Below are positions 18,186-26,615 of a DNA stretch of 64,000 nucleotides, in pieces. The stretch is from Variovorax guangxiensis (GTDB lineage Bacteria; Pseudomonadota; Gammaproteobacteria; Burkholderiales; Burkholderiaceae_C): contig NZ_RXFT01000017.1 in NCBI RefSeq assembly GCF_003952165.1, positions 62,001 to 126,000 of the forward strand. Direction: 5' to 3'. The notes below the pieces were generated by a model. That model ran no database searches. It was not told the origin of the DNA and saw only the letters and a program-made list of their open reading frames with translations. The position numbers and the translations under genes are program-made. Each line of letters begins with the position of its first letter. Position 1 is the first letter of the stretch.

Positions 18186-19055
18186 TCAGTGGTGATCGTG
18201 GGCCTGGCCGATGTAGACCAGCGCCAGCATCATGAACACGAAGGCCTGCAACGTGATGATCAGGATGTGGAAGATGGCCCAGGCCGTGCCCGCGATGATG
18301 TGGCCGATGGCCAGGCCGATGCCGGTGGCCGAGAGCGACCAGGCACCGCCCATCAGGGCGATCAGCAGGAAGATCAGTTCGCCGGCGTACATGTTGCCGA
18401 ACAGACGCATGCCGTGCGAGACCGTCTTGGCAACGAACTCGATCAGCTGCATGGCGAAGTTGAAGGGGTACAGCGCCCAGTGGTTGCCGAAGGGTGCGGT
18501 GAACAGCTCGTGCACCCAGCCGCCCAGACCCTTGATCTTGACGTTGTAGTAGAGGCAGACCAGCAGCACGGCGACCGACATGCCCATCGTCACCGAGAGG
18601 TCGGCGGTGGGCACGACGCGCAGGTAGGCGTGATGCGGATCTTCACCGGCGAGGTGGAAGATCTTGGCCCAGATCGCCGGGAACAAATCGACCGGGAACA
18701 GGTCCATTGCGTTCAGCAGGAAGATCCACACGAAGATCGTGAGCGCCAGCGGGGCCACGAACTTGCGGCTGGTGGCGTTGTGAACGATGCCCTTGGCCTG
18801 CTGGTCGACCATTTCGACGAGCAGTTCGACAGCCGCTTGAAAACGGCCGGGAACACCCGAAGTGGCCTTGCGGGCAGCCAGCCAGAGCAGCCAGCAACCC
18901 AGGATACCGAGCGTGATCGAGAAGAAGAGAGAGTCGAAGTTGAAAACCGAGAAGTCGGCCACACCTCCGGGCTTGGAGCTTTGCAGGTGCGTCAAGTGGT
19001 GAATGATGTATTCACCAGCGGTCTGACCATGTTCCGCAGCGTTTTCAGCAGCCAT
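18186..19055 (-). CDS. atpB: ATP synthase Fo a subunit
   Basis: 289 aa with five to six membrane helices. The essential arginine is in the segment SHGMRLFGNMYAGELIF, and the C-terminus ends in a VFMMLALVYIGQAHDHH helix with terminal histidines. It forms the proton half-channels against the c-ring. Confidence 0.96.
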   Translation of the reverse strand: MAAENAAEHGQTAGEYIIHHLTHLQSSKPGGVADFSVFNFDSLFFSITLGILGCWLLWLAARKATSGVPGRFQAAVELLVEMVDQQAKGIVHNATSRKFVAPLALTIFVWIFLLNAMDLFPVDLFPAIWAKIFHLAGEDPHHAYLRVVPTADLSVTMGMSVAVLLVCLYYNVKIKGLGGWVHELFTAPFGNHWALYPFNFAMQLIEFVAKTVSHGMRLFGNMYAGELIFLLIALMGGAWSLSATGIGLAIGHIIAGTAWAIFHILIITLQAFVFMMLALVYIGQAHDHH

Positions 19056-19059
19056 TCGG

Positions 19060-19545
19060 TTACTCGTCTCTCAGTTTCCGGCGCCGGGGCGAGAACATCA
19101 CCGCCAACCAGGCCGCCTTCATTGTCACCACCAGGCCGACCAGCATTGCTGGCCAGCTCAGCGCCGTAATCAGCCTTGGCGCAGCAATCAGCATTGCCAC
19201 GGACAAGGCCATCTTGACCATTTCCCACAGGAAGAACCCGAACACCGCAGTGCCCGGATTCAGGGAGGAAAACCGGCCGGTCAGCCCGCGCGCGAAGACC
19301 GCCGATGGAACAACCACCGCGATCGCGCCATATGCGGCGGACCAGCCCAGATTTTGCCTCCCCGTCAGCCCCCAGGCGGCCAGAGCCACCACCAGACCGA
19401 CAACCAACTGACCCGCGATCACCCGCCACGGGGAAATCGATGGGTTCTTTGCACGCAGTTCACGCGCCTCATCGGCGGTCAACGGCTTGAATTCTGTATC
19501 AAGGCCTTCAGTGGCCTCCGAGTCACGACGGGCGATTGTTTTCAT
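19060..19545 (-). CDS. atpI: ATP synthase subunit I
   Basis: 161 aa with four predicted membrane helices after a charged 45-residue N-terminus. AtpI proteins lead atp operons and help assemble the c-ring or Mg2+ uptake (family knowledge). Only 4 bases separate it from atpB. It is the first gene of the operon. Confidence 0.88.
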   Translation of the reverse strand: MKTIARRDSEATEGLDTEFKPLTADEARELRAKNPSISPWRVIAGQLVVGLVVALAAWGLTGRQNLGWSAAYGAIAVVVPSAVFARGLTGRFSSLNPGTAVFGFFLWEMVKMALSVAMLIAAPRLITALSWPAMLVGLVVTMKAAWLAVMFSPRRRKLRDE

Positions 19546-19592
19546 TTCGAATGAAGCCCGGATGACGACCCAGAATTTCTACAAAGCCATTG

Positions 19593-19598
19593 ATTATA
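19593..19598 (-). promoter_or_regulatory. Candidate -10 box of the ATP synthase operon
   Basis: On the minus strand a perfect TATAAT lies 48 bases before the atpI start codon in the 157-base divergent gap. No good -35 hexamer is visible at 16-18 bases (GCGGGA/GGCGGG at that distance), so the call rests on the -10 box and position. Confidence 0.45.
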
Positions 19599-19702
19599 AG
19601 TAAAAACCCAGCCTGTCCCGCCACCCGCGCTGTCGCGCACGCAAAACGGCGCCGCATTCCCTGACGGGAGCCCGACGTGGCGCGCGCAACCATAATTCCG
19701 GC

Positions 19703-20611
19703 ATGCACCCTATCACCGACGCCCTGCCCGCCACGCTTTGTTACCTCGATGGCGAATACACCGCGCTGCGCGACGCGAAGATCAGCGTCCTCGATCGCGG
19801 CTTCATTTTCGGCGACGGTGTGTACGAATACGTCCCCGTCTACTTCGGCCAGCCCTTTTGCTTCGAGGAGCACATGGCCCGCCTCGACCGCTCGCTTGCC
19901 GAGCTGCAGATCGAGAACCCGCTCTCCCTCGCGCAGTGGCGCGAGATCGTGATGCACCTCGTAGCGCCCGCAGGCGACGCACCGCAGTCGGTGTACTTCC
20001 AGGTGACACGTGGCGTAGCCCCGCGCGACCACGCAATGGTGCGCGGCCTGCGCCCTACCGTGTTCGTGATGGTGAACCCGCTGCCACCCATTTCCGACGC
20101 GATCCGCGCCAAGGGCGTGGCCTGCGTCACCGCGGCCGACTTCCGCTGGCAGAAGGCGCACATCAAGAGCACCAGCCTGCTGGGTGCCGTGCTCGCTCGG
20201 CAGATCAGCGTGGAGGCCGGCGCGGCCGAGACCATCATGTTCCGCGACGGCTGGCTCAGCGAGGCCTCCTCGAGCAACGTGTGGATCGTGAAGGACGGCC
20301 AGCTGATGGGCCCGCCCAAGAACAACCTCGTGCTCACCGGCATCCGCTACGGCCTCTTCGAGCGCATGAGCAAGACGCTCGGCATCCCCTTCGAACTGCG
20401 CCCCATCTCGCGCGAAGAAGTGTTCGCCGCCGACGAAGTGATCATCTCCTCGGCCAGCAAGGAACTGCTGCCGGTCGTCACGCTCGATGGCAAGCCTATT
20501 GGCAATGGCCGCCCCGGCCCCATCTACGAAAGCTTGTACAAGGCCTACCAGGAGGCCAAGGTACACAACGCTCGGAAGCAGCAAGAGCAGAAACACGGAG
20601 CCCCGGCATGA
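19703..20611 (+). CDS. dat: D-amino-acid aminotransferase (class IV PLP aminotransferase)
   Basis: 302 aa. The fold-type IV pattern is clear: VLDRGFIFGDGVYEYVPV near residue 35, the PLP-binding lysine in AHIKSTSLLGAVLA, and SEASSSNVWIV plus LTGIRYGLFE for phosphate contacts. It interconverts D-amino acids and 2-oxo acids. Branched-chain aminotransferase or aminodeoxychorismate lyase activity cannot be excluded. Its stop overlaps the YbeD start by 4 bases (ATGA), a linkage common upstream of lipB in this family of bacteria. Confidence 0.85.
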   Translation: MHPITDALPATLCYLDGEYTALRDAKISVLDRGFIFGDGVYEYVPVYFGQPFCFEEHMARLDRSLAELQIENPLSLAQWREIVMHLVAPAGDAPQSVYFQVTRGVAPRDHAMVRGLRPTVFVMVNPLPPISDAIRAKGVACVTAADFRWQKAHIKSTSLLGAVLARQISVEAGAAETIMFRDGWLSEASSSNVWIVKDGQLMGPPKNNLVLTGIRYGLFERMSKTLGIPFELRPISREEVFAADEVIISSASKELLPVVTLDGKPIGNGRPGPIYESLYKAYQEAKVHNARKQQEQKHGAPA

Positions 20612-20919
20612 CCGACAGCAACACCCCCACCACCGAAACCACCTCGATCCCCGATCCACGCAAGGAATCGCTGATCGAGTACCCCTCGCAGTTTCCGATC
20701 AAGGTGATGGGCGCCAAGGTCGATGGCTTCGTGCACGCCGTCACGCAGATCGCCGAGCGCTTCGACCCGACCTTCGACGCCACCACCGTCGAGTTGCGCG
20801 ACAGCAAGGCCGGCAATTACCTTGGCGTGACCATCACCGTCACGGCCACCAGCCGCGAGCAGCTCGACGACCTGTATCGCGCGCTGTCCTCGCACCCGAT
20901 GGTCAAGGTCGTGCTCTGA
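20608..20919 (+). CDS. ybeD: YbeD-type DUF493 protein
   Basis: 103 aa. The conserved core IEYPSQFPIKVMGAK, the ATTVELRDSKAGNYLGVTITVTATS segment and the terminal LSSHPMVKVVL identify the ACT-like DUF493 family, usually found beside lipB. A regulatory or allosteric role is suspected but not known. Translation is coupled to the aminotransferase by an ATGA overlap. Confidence 0.92.
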   Translation: MTDSNTPTTETTSIPDPRKESLIEYPSQFPIKVMGAKVDGFVHAVTQIAERFDPTFDATTVELRDSKAGNYLGVTITVTATSREQLDDLYRALSSHPMVKVVL

Positions 20920-20950
20920 TGCCCGGACTCTGGGCGCGGCAGGCCCTGCG

Positions 20951-21652
20951 ATGACCGACACCGCCGCCGCAATCGCCGCCGCCATCGAGCTGCGCCCGCT
21001 GGGCCGCGTCGACTACGCCGACACCTTCGCGGCAATGAAGCAGTTCACGCTCGAGCGCACGCCCGAGACGCCCGATGCGCTATGGATTTGCGAGCACACG
21101 CCGGTCTTCACGCAGGGCATCGCGGGCAGGCAGGACCACATCCTCAACCCCGGCGCCATCCCTGTCGTGCAGACCGACCGCGGCGGCCAGGTCACCTTCC
21201 ACGGCCCCGGCCAGGTGGTGGCCTATCCGCTGATCGACCTGCGCCGCGCGGGCTACTTCGTCAAGGAGTACGTCTACCGCATCGAGGAATCGGTGCTGCG
21301 CACGCTGGCGCACTTCGGCGTCACGGGCCACCGCGTGGCGGGCGCTCCGGGCATCTACGTGCGCCTGGACGACCCGTTCTCCCACGCCGCGCTGACCGGC
21401 CCCATGCCCGCGGCCGACCCGTTCCGAGGGCTCGGAAAGATCGCCGCGCTGGGCATCAAGGTGAGCCGCCACGCCACCTATCACGGCGTGGCGCTCAACG
21501 TGCGGATGGACCTCGAACCCTTCTCGTGCATCAACCCTTGCGGCTACGCGGGGCTGCAGACGGTCGATCTTTCTACAATCGGCATCCAAACCACATGGGA
21601 AGAAGCCGCCACGGTGCTGGGCCAGAAGCTCTGCACCTTCCTGGCGCCTTGA
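20951..21652 (+). CDS. lipB: Octanoyltransferase
   Basis: 233 aa. Transfers octanoyl from acyl carrier protein to lipoyl domains. The motif RGGQVTFHGPGQVVAYPL, the catalytic-lysine region LGKIAALGIKVSR and the cysteine in SCINPCGYAGL (thioester intermediate) are present. It lies 31 bases after ybeD and 7 before lipA, so the lipoate pathway genes form one operon. Confidence 0.96.
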   Translation: MTDTAAAIAAAIELRPLGRVDYADTFAAMKQFTLERTPETPDALWICEHTPVFTQGIAGRQDHILNPGAIPVVQTDRGGQVTFHGPGQVVAYPLIDLRRAGYFVKEYVYRIEESVLRTLAHFGVTGHRVAGAPGIYVRLDDPFSHAALTGPMPAADPFRGLGKIAALGIKVSRHATYHGVALNVRMDLEPFSCINPCGYAGLQTVDLSTIGIQTTWEEAATVLGQKLCTFLAP

Positions 21653-21659
21653 CACACCA

Positions 21660-22658
21660 ATGAGCACCACAGAAGTCGTCCCCGCACCCGTAGTGAGAGA
21701 GGCCCAGAGCGCCGAAACTTACAACCCCCTGGCCAAGCAGAAGGCGGCAGCCAAGCTGTCGCGCATTCCCGTCAAGGTGGTGCAAAGCGGCGAAGTGCTC
21801 AAGAAGCCCGACTGGATCCGCGTCAAAGCCGGCAGCCCCACCACGCGCTTCTACGAGATCAAGCAGATCCTGCGCGAGAGCAACCTGCACACCGTCTGCG
21901 AAGAGGCCTCCTGCCCCAACATCGGCGAATGCTTCGGCAAGGGCACGGCCACCTTCATGATCATGGGCGACAAGTGCACGCGCCGCTGCCCCTTCTGCGA
22001 CGTGGGCCACGGCCGCCCCGATCCGCTCGACAAGGACGAGCCGATCAACCTCGCGAAGACCATCGCCAAGCTGCGCCTGAAGTACGTGGTCATCACCAGC
22101 GTGGACCGCGACGACCTGCGCGACGGCGGCAGCCAGCACTTCGTCGACTGCATCAGGAACATCCGCGAACTCTCGCCCACCACGCAGATCGAGATCCTCG
22201 TGCCCGACTTCCGCGGCCGCGACGACCGCGCCCTCGAGATCCTCAAGGCCGCGCCGCCGGACGTGATGAACCACAACCTGGAAACCGCGCCGCGCCTCTA
22301 TAAGGAAGCGCGCCCCGGCAGCGACTACCAGTTCAGCCTGAACCTGCTGAAGAAGTTCAAGGCGCTGCATCCCAACGTGCCGACCAAGAGCGGCATCATG
22401 GTCGGCCTCGGCGAGACCGACGAAGAGATCCTGCAGGTCATGCGCGACATGCGCGCCCACGACATCGACATGCTGACCATCGGCCAGTACCTGTCCCCGT
22501 CGGGCTCGCACCTGCCGGTGCGCCGCTACGTGCATCCCGACACTTTCAGGATGTTCGAGGAAGAGGCCTACAGGATGGGCTTCAGCCACGCGGCGGTGGG
22601 TGCGATGGTGCGGTCGAGCTATCACGCCGACCAGCAGGCGCACGCCGCGGGCGTCTGA
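21660..22658 (+). CDS. lipA: Lipoyl synthase
   Basis: 332 aa radical SAM enzyme that inserts two sulfurs into octanoyl groups. Cys106, 110 and 113 (CTRRCPFC) bind the SAM cluster and Cys80, 85 and 91 (CEEASCPNIGEC) bind the auxiliary cluster that donates sulfur. Full length, intact, last core gene before the accessory region. Confidence 0.97.
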   Translation: MSTTEVVPAPVVREAQSAETYNPLAKQKAAAKLSRIPVKVVQSGEVLKKPDWIRVKAGSPTTRFYEIKQILRESNLHTVCEEASCPNIGECFGKGTATFMIMGDKCTRRCPFCDVGHGRPDPLDKDEPINLAKTIAKLRLKYVVITSVDRDDLRDGGSQHFVDCIRNIRELSPTTQIEILVPDFRGRDDRALEILKAAPPDVMNHNLETAPRLYKEARPGSDYQFSLNLLKKFKALHPNVPTKSGIMVGLGETDEEILQVMRDMRAHDIDMLTIGQYLSPSGSHLPVRRYVHPDTFRMFEEEAYRMGFSHAAVGAMVRSSYHADQQAHAAGV

Positions 22659-22667
22659 TGACAGCGA

Positions 22668-22732
22668 CCAGAAGTGAGTGAGAAAAACCAGAAGTCGGTG
22701 AGAATTTTCAGAAGTATTTGAGAATCTCCAGA
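22668..22732. repeat. Degenerate tandem repeat, probable IS21-type transposon end
   Basis: Three and a half copies of a 19-21 base unit with consensus CCAGAAGTnnnTGAGAA(A/T)TTT start 10 bases after the lipA stop (22668, 22688, 22709, partial at 22728). IS21-family elements carry such multiple short repeats at their termini as transposase sites. No istA/istB is present, so this is at best a solitary end. It marks the switch from core to accessory DNA. A weaker relative lies at 43218-43268. Confidence 0.55.
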
Positions 22733-22742
22733 GGGAAACGCG

Positions 22743-24509
22743 TTGGGAACAGGCCTCTCTTTTCCCAAGCCACTGAAGCTGGAGCCCATCGACTCCGCCC
22801 TCACCGTTCGAGCCTTTCCCAAAGATTCCAACCTCTGGCGCATCGACTGGTTCGGCCCGATCGCCTTCCCGAACCGCTACGAACGCAATAGTCAGCCTTC
22901 GGTCCTGATCTTCATTTCGCAGGTTGAGCCGCAGACGCAGACATACGAAGGCCTCGGGCACTACAACCAACAACGCAAGCTCTGGGTGTCCGTCGGCACC
23001 GCGATGTTGCTGAGGATCGGCGACATATGGAAGAACCAGCGGCCGTACTTTGAGCCGCCGCATACGAACCATACTTTCTCCGGCCTCGTCGTCGACCGAT
23101 CCACGCTTTCCATCGTCAAGGCAGGCTCAGGCAGAGCGGATGGCAGCTTCCTGCTGCCGCTACCCGATCACCCATGGCACATGAACAACACGCACTCCTA
23201 CTGCGCTCAGGTGGAGCTGCCCTCGGGCAATCTGCTGTTGATCCCGTGCATGGAGCTCGTTCGCTTCTACTTCGGCTCTTCCAGCACGCTCCTGTCCAGG
23301 ATCTTCACCCCGCCACTCACCGCCGACATGCTGTACACCGACTACGGCTACGACGAGCGCGGCAAGCTCGTGGTGATGCTGGCGGACTTTCTTCCAGCCG
23401 ACAGCGCTGAGGACATTGCCCGGATAGCGACAAGCAAAGTGGCTCTCCATGCCGCGCAGTTGATCGGCAACTCGTGTCAGCAGGCGAGCGCCCTTGGCCA
23501 GGAGGCCTACCCGATGGCGAGATTCCCCTTCGAGGGCAAGACCGATCTGAAAGTCGCCGGCAGGTGGATAGGCAAACCAGGCTCAGGTACCTTTTTGGTC
23601 TACCGGATCGAATCCTGCAGCCATCCCTTTCCATTCAAGGCACTCAAGTACCAGCTCAGCTCGCTACAAAAACCCAGGTACAAGCCAGGCCCCGAACATC
23701 GGGCTGCACAAGCAGCCACGGGCGCGGATGGCAAAAGCGGCGGGGGAACAAGGCCCCCCAAAGATCCGGGCTTGGTCGAAACGGATGCGTCGAAGTCAAT
23801 CACGCCGCAAGTATTTCGGCGGCGCGCCACTCGCAAATTCACCGACCTGGAGAACAAGCGCGTCTGGGGAACTTCGATCACCAAACAACTGGCCGCCCAG
23901 CAGGCCGCGGGAAAGCCTCATCCCTCGATAGAGGATCATGCAGTCGGAGAGCCGAGCTCCGAGGAGCGAGTGCGCGCCGTGACGCTGAGCGAGGCAGCGG
24001 AAAGCCACGTGCGACAGGTGGCACCGCAACCCTTTGTCCGGGTGACATTGGAGGCCTTGGCCCTGCAGAACGCCGTCAACGTGGAATTGCTGACGACCAC
24101 ACGCGACGGCTCGAACGCTGTGCCACTCGAGCTGCTGGCCGACGAGGACGGCGTCATCGACGATGCGCTGCTGGTCCGGTCCGGGTTCAGGCATCGCGCC
24201 CGGCTCGCCCTGGCCTTCGCCCTCAGAGCGCCCGAAAGCGATCGCGGAGCGCTGTGCATCGTCATCGAGGCGTCGACCATCTTCCCGCTGGTGTATCCAC
24301 TGGCCGATGAAGCGGCGGATGTTGCCGACTCCGATGTTGCGCTCGAAGTGGCGCTGCGCCGCTGCGCGGCGGACTTCCTTGAAGTGGAAAACTCGGCAGC
24401 TCAGCCAGGCGACATGAAGGCCCACGGCTTTCGGGTGAAAGCCGATGATCCTGAGGCGGCCCAGATCATCAGCGCCTGGGCTGCAAATCTTTTTGCCGCC
24501 CCCGACTGA
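22743..24509 (+). CDS. Hypothetical protein, weak TnsE-like impression
   Basis: 588 aa, not firmly recognised. A TTG start at 22743 has a Shine-Dalgarno (AGAGGG) seven bases upstream and no in-frame ATG near it. The N-terminal 340 residues are mixed beta-rich (WRIDWFGPIAF, VELPSGNLLLIPCMELVRFYF). A Gly/Pro/Lys linker (340-400) contains RRRATRKF. The C-terminal domain (about 440-588) has alternating hydrophobic strands (VNVELLTTT, LCIVIEAST). The order of segments and phrases recall TnsE of Tn7-like elements, but no other tns genes are nearby. It is convergent with the sce7726-like nuclease gene, 21 bases away. Confidence 0.6.
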   Translation: MGTGLSFPKPLKLEPIDSALTVRAFPKDSNLWRIDWFGPIAFPNRYERNSQPSVLIFISQVEPQTQTYEGLGHYNQQRKLWVSVGTAMLLRIGDIWKNQRPYFEPPHTNHTFSGLVVDRSTLSIVKAGSGRADGSFLLPLPDHPWHMNNTHSYCAQVELPSGNLLLIPCMELVRFYFGSSSTLLSRIFTPPLTADMLYTDYGYDERGKLVVMLADFLPADSAEDIARIATSKVALHAAQLIGNSCQQASALGQEAYPMARFPFEGKTDLKVAGRWIGKPGSGTFLVYRIESCSHPFPFKALKYQLSSLQKPRYKPGPEHRAAQAATGADGKSGGGTRPPKDPGLVETDASKSITPQVFRRRATRKFTDLENKRVWGTSITKQLAAQQAAGKPHPSIEDHAVGEPSSEERVRAVTLSEAAESHVRQVAPQPFVRVTLEALALQNAVNVELLTTTRDGSNAVPLELLADEDGVIDDALLVRSGFRHRARLALAFALRAPESDRGALCIVIEASTIFPLVYPLADEAADVADSDVALEVALRRCAADFLEVENSAAQPGDMKAHGFRVKADDPEAAQIISAWAANLFAAPD

Positions 24510-24530
24510 AGTCGCCCATCCCGATCCGGG

Positions 24531-25295
24531 TCACATCGTCGCTAGCCGGGCAGCAGTCCGCGAAAGAGCTTTGACAACTGGCACGTCGTTGATGAATGGT
24601 GGCCGCAAGCCCTGCGGCTCCAACCAGCTGCGAGGACGCATTTCGTACTTCGGCACCACGATAACCCGAGGCTTGACCCCCACGAGGGGCTGCCTCTGTG
24701 GGCGTTGCCGCAGGCAGGTCTGCACATGGATGTCGATCTCGTCAATGCTCAAGGCCTGCGCCAGCTTCTGCGCCAAGGCTGCACGGCTCTTGCTGGCCGT
24801 CCCTTTGCCCAGCCCAAGCTCGGCCAGCTTGGCGATTGCTTCGTCCCGCCAAAGCATCTCCGCAAGCCGCACAGGATCACGTGAGGGGTTCGGGCGAGCC
24901 GCCCGCACGCAACGCATGGCCAGCTCACCACCCAACCCACAAGCGATCCATACACCCCACCACTCAGGCACCGTGGCCGTGACGTCGTTCACGTGCATGG
25001 GCACCGTGGCCACGTTCGCGAAGCCGCAGACAGCACCGTAGGCCTCAGCCTGGACGGGCAGGCGCGTCACCCGGTCCTTGCCGGCCTTGATCTCAAAGCC
25101 GGTCAGCGAGGCGCCTGTCACGACGATATCGGCTCGCACCGTCTGGCTTTTCGCCGGAAGGCAGAGCTCTTCGAGAACGAGTTCCTCTGCCCGCCAAGCA
25201 CCCGCACTCTTGAGCAGCGTGCGCAGCTGCACGTCATGCGCCACGGCGCCCTCATCCAGTGGAAGCCTGAAAAAGGGGTGTCGGATGTACGTCAT
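24531..25295 (-). CDS. sce7726-like nuclease-fold protein
   Basis: 254 aa. The segment VRADIVVTGASLTGFEIKAGKD fits a PD-(D/E)XK core (Asp, then ExK), followed by RLPVQAEAYGAVCGFANVATVP, as in sce7726 family proteins found in phage-defence and mobile regions. The C-terminal third has a helical segment (AALAQKLAQALSIDEIDIHVQTCL). The annotated ATG lacks a ribosome site. A GTG 18 codons later (VAHDVQL) after GAGGG is an alternative. It diverges from the XRE/OGG genes with only 26 bases between, implying joint control. Target unknown. Confidence 0.7.
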   Translation of the reverse strand: MTYIRHPFFRLPLDEGAVAHDVQLRTLLKSAGAWRAEELVLEELCLPAKSQTVRADIVVTGASLTGFEIKAGKDRVTRLPVQAEAYGAVCGFANVATVPMHVNDVTATVPEWWGVWIACGLGGELAMRCVRAARPNPSRDPVRLAEMLWRDEAIAKLAELGLGKGTASKSRAALAQKLAQALSIDEIDIHVQTCLRQRPQRQPLVGVKPRVIVVPKYEMRPRSWLEPQGLRPPFINDVPVVKALSRTAARLATM

Positions 25296-25321
25296 ATATG
25301 CAACTATGCAATAATAAATGC
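25296..25321. promoter_or_regulatory. Minimal divergent promoter/operator region
   Basis: Only 26 bases separate the divergent nuclease and regulator starts. They are AT-rich against a GC-rich background and repeat the word TATGCAA twice, then AATGCAT. AATAAT could be a -10 box for the plus strand. The repeats may bind the XRE protein encoded downstream (inferred). Confidence 0.4.
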
Positions 25322-25657
25322 ATGAACGTCAATGTTGTACTGCAGAGAATCCGCCAAGCCATGGCGGAGAAAAACCTCAAGCAGATCGATATTTCCAGAG
25401 GTACTGGCATCCCTCAGCCGACCCTTAGTCGATCGTTCTCCCAGGCGGCCAAGGTCACTCCGACCCACCGCAAAATATGCAAATATCTTGGAATATCGTT
25501 AACCGAGGACATGGGTGGTGCGGGGGCACAGGCACTACACCAGGCAGTGCTGGACGCGTGGGACGGCACCGAGCGCCATGCCCAGGCACTTGCGAATCTC
25601 GTGCGGGCCGCTGCCCGCGCTTCCGCGGCCTCTTCCACATGGGGTAAGTCGTCATGA
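25322..25657 (+). CDS. XRE-family DNA-binding protein
   Basis: 111 aa. A lambda-repressor-type helix-turn-helix occupies residues 5-55 (IRQAMAEKNLKQIDISRGTGIPQPTLSRSF split over helices 1-3). The C-terminal half is a short Ala-rich helical tail. The stop overlaps the following glycosylase start as ATGA, so the pair is co-translated. Probably autoregulates this pair and the divergent nuclease, or acts as antitoxin-like control. Confidence 0.8.
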   Translation: MNVNVVLQRIRQAMAEKNLKQIDISRGTGIPQPTLSRSFSQAAKVTPTHRKICKYLGISLTEDMGGAGAQALHQAVLDAWDGTERHAQALANLVRAAARASAASSTWGKSS

Positions 25658-26526
25658 CCCAGCACGCAGCGATATTTCTCGGGCACACGGCAGTCCACCT
25701 GGAACTGCCGTCCGCGGCGAACGAGGTGGTCCCAGGCGTTCCCTGGGGCGCGATCGACGCCTTTCCAACTCCTGCCTACTGGGCGTTCCAGGTCATGGCC
25801 CGACGAGTCAACGGCACCAGCGTGCGCTACAGGATCGGCGACACCCTCGCCGAGGAGGTCGCGGCCTGCCTGCTCGGTGGCCACGGAATTCCGGCGAGCA
25901 TTGGCCTCGCCGCATTCCGGCATCTCAAGCAGCACGGGCTTCTTTCGCTGGAGCGTGGCGCGCCCACGGAGGCCGATTTGCTGGCACAGCTGTCGACCCC
26001 CATGGAGTTGGAAGGCAGGTCTGTGCTTTACCGATTCGCGAAGCAGAAGGCGCGCTACCTGAACGCCGCGTTCAGCAGATTGGCCGAGGCCCCCGCGCCG
26101 ACCGCCTCCGGCCGGCAGTTGCGGGACTGGCTGCTTCCGATACAGGGGATCGGCCCCAAGACGGCGTCATGGATCGCACGCAACTGGCTGGGTGCGGACG
26201 ACGTGGCGATCCTGGACATTCACATCCTTCGCGCCGGGATGCTGGGCGGCTTCTTCGAACAGGGGCTCACCGTGGAGCGCGACTACCTCAAGCTCGAACA
26301 GCAGTTCCTGGCGTTCGCGCGCGGGCTCGGCGTGCGCGCCTCCGAGCTCGATGCACTGATGTGGCTTGAAATGGCCTCGTCCCAAACGACTGTCCACGAA
26401 CTCCTGCGGGAGCACCTGCCAGCGAACACGGCGAAGCAACAGACGCAGAGCCAGCGGCAGACCGGATCACGTGCGCGCGTCCACCAGCGCCGCGCCGACA
26501 CTCGCCAGGCCCGGCTCATCGATTGA
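25654..26526 (+). CDS. OGG-like HhH-GPD DNA glycosylase, C-terminus altered
   Basis: 290 aa. The helix-hairpin-helix IQGIGPKTASWIARNW (163-178) and the catalytic pair Lys169 and Asp188 (AILDIHILRAG) match OGG2/AGOG-type 8-oxoguanine glycosylase/lyases. OGG-type genes also occur in some anti-phage gene sets such as type IV CBASS. The domain ends near ELLREHLP (about 256). The remaining 34 residues are encoded by DNA that, on the opposite strand, is the tail of a nitroreductase gene (26455-26523), so this terminus is a recombination product. A regular base-excision role or a defence role are both possible. Confidence 0.75.
   Translation: MTQHAAIFLGHTAVHLELPSAANEVVPGVPWGAIDAFPTPAYWAFQVMARRVNGTSVRYRIGDTLAEEVAACLLGGHGIPASIGLAAFRHLKQHGLLSLERGAPTEADLLAQLSTPMELEGRSVLYRFAKQKARYLNAAFSRLAEAPAPTASGRQLRDWLLPIQGIGPKTASWIARNWLGADDVAILDIHILRAGMLGGFFEQGLTVERDYLKLEQQFLAFARGLGVRASELDALMWLEMASSQTTVHELLREHLPANTAKQQTQSQRQTGSRARVHQRRADTRQARLID
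26455..26523. repeat. Direct repeat, copy 1 (nitroreductase gene end)
   Basis: About 69 bases matching 32092-32165 at roughly 80 percent by eye, same orientation. Read on the minus strand both encode the same protein end (DEPGLA-VGAALV-AR then stop). Here it is fused to the glycosylase 3' end with no gene body beyond, so it is a truncated second copy of the nitroreductase gene. Confidence 0.7.
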
Positions 26527-26615
26527 GCATCCGGCTCTCTGGTCAATGGAGAGGAGCTCAAGTCAAACGTCCGGACACTACCGAAGTCCCGGAGTAACCG
26601 CCCGGCCAAGTAACC

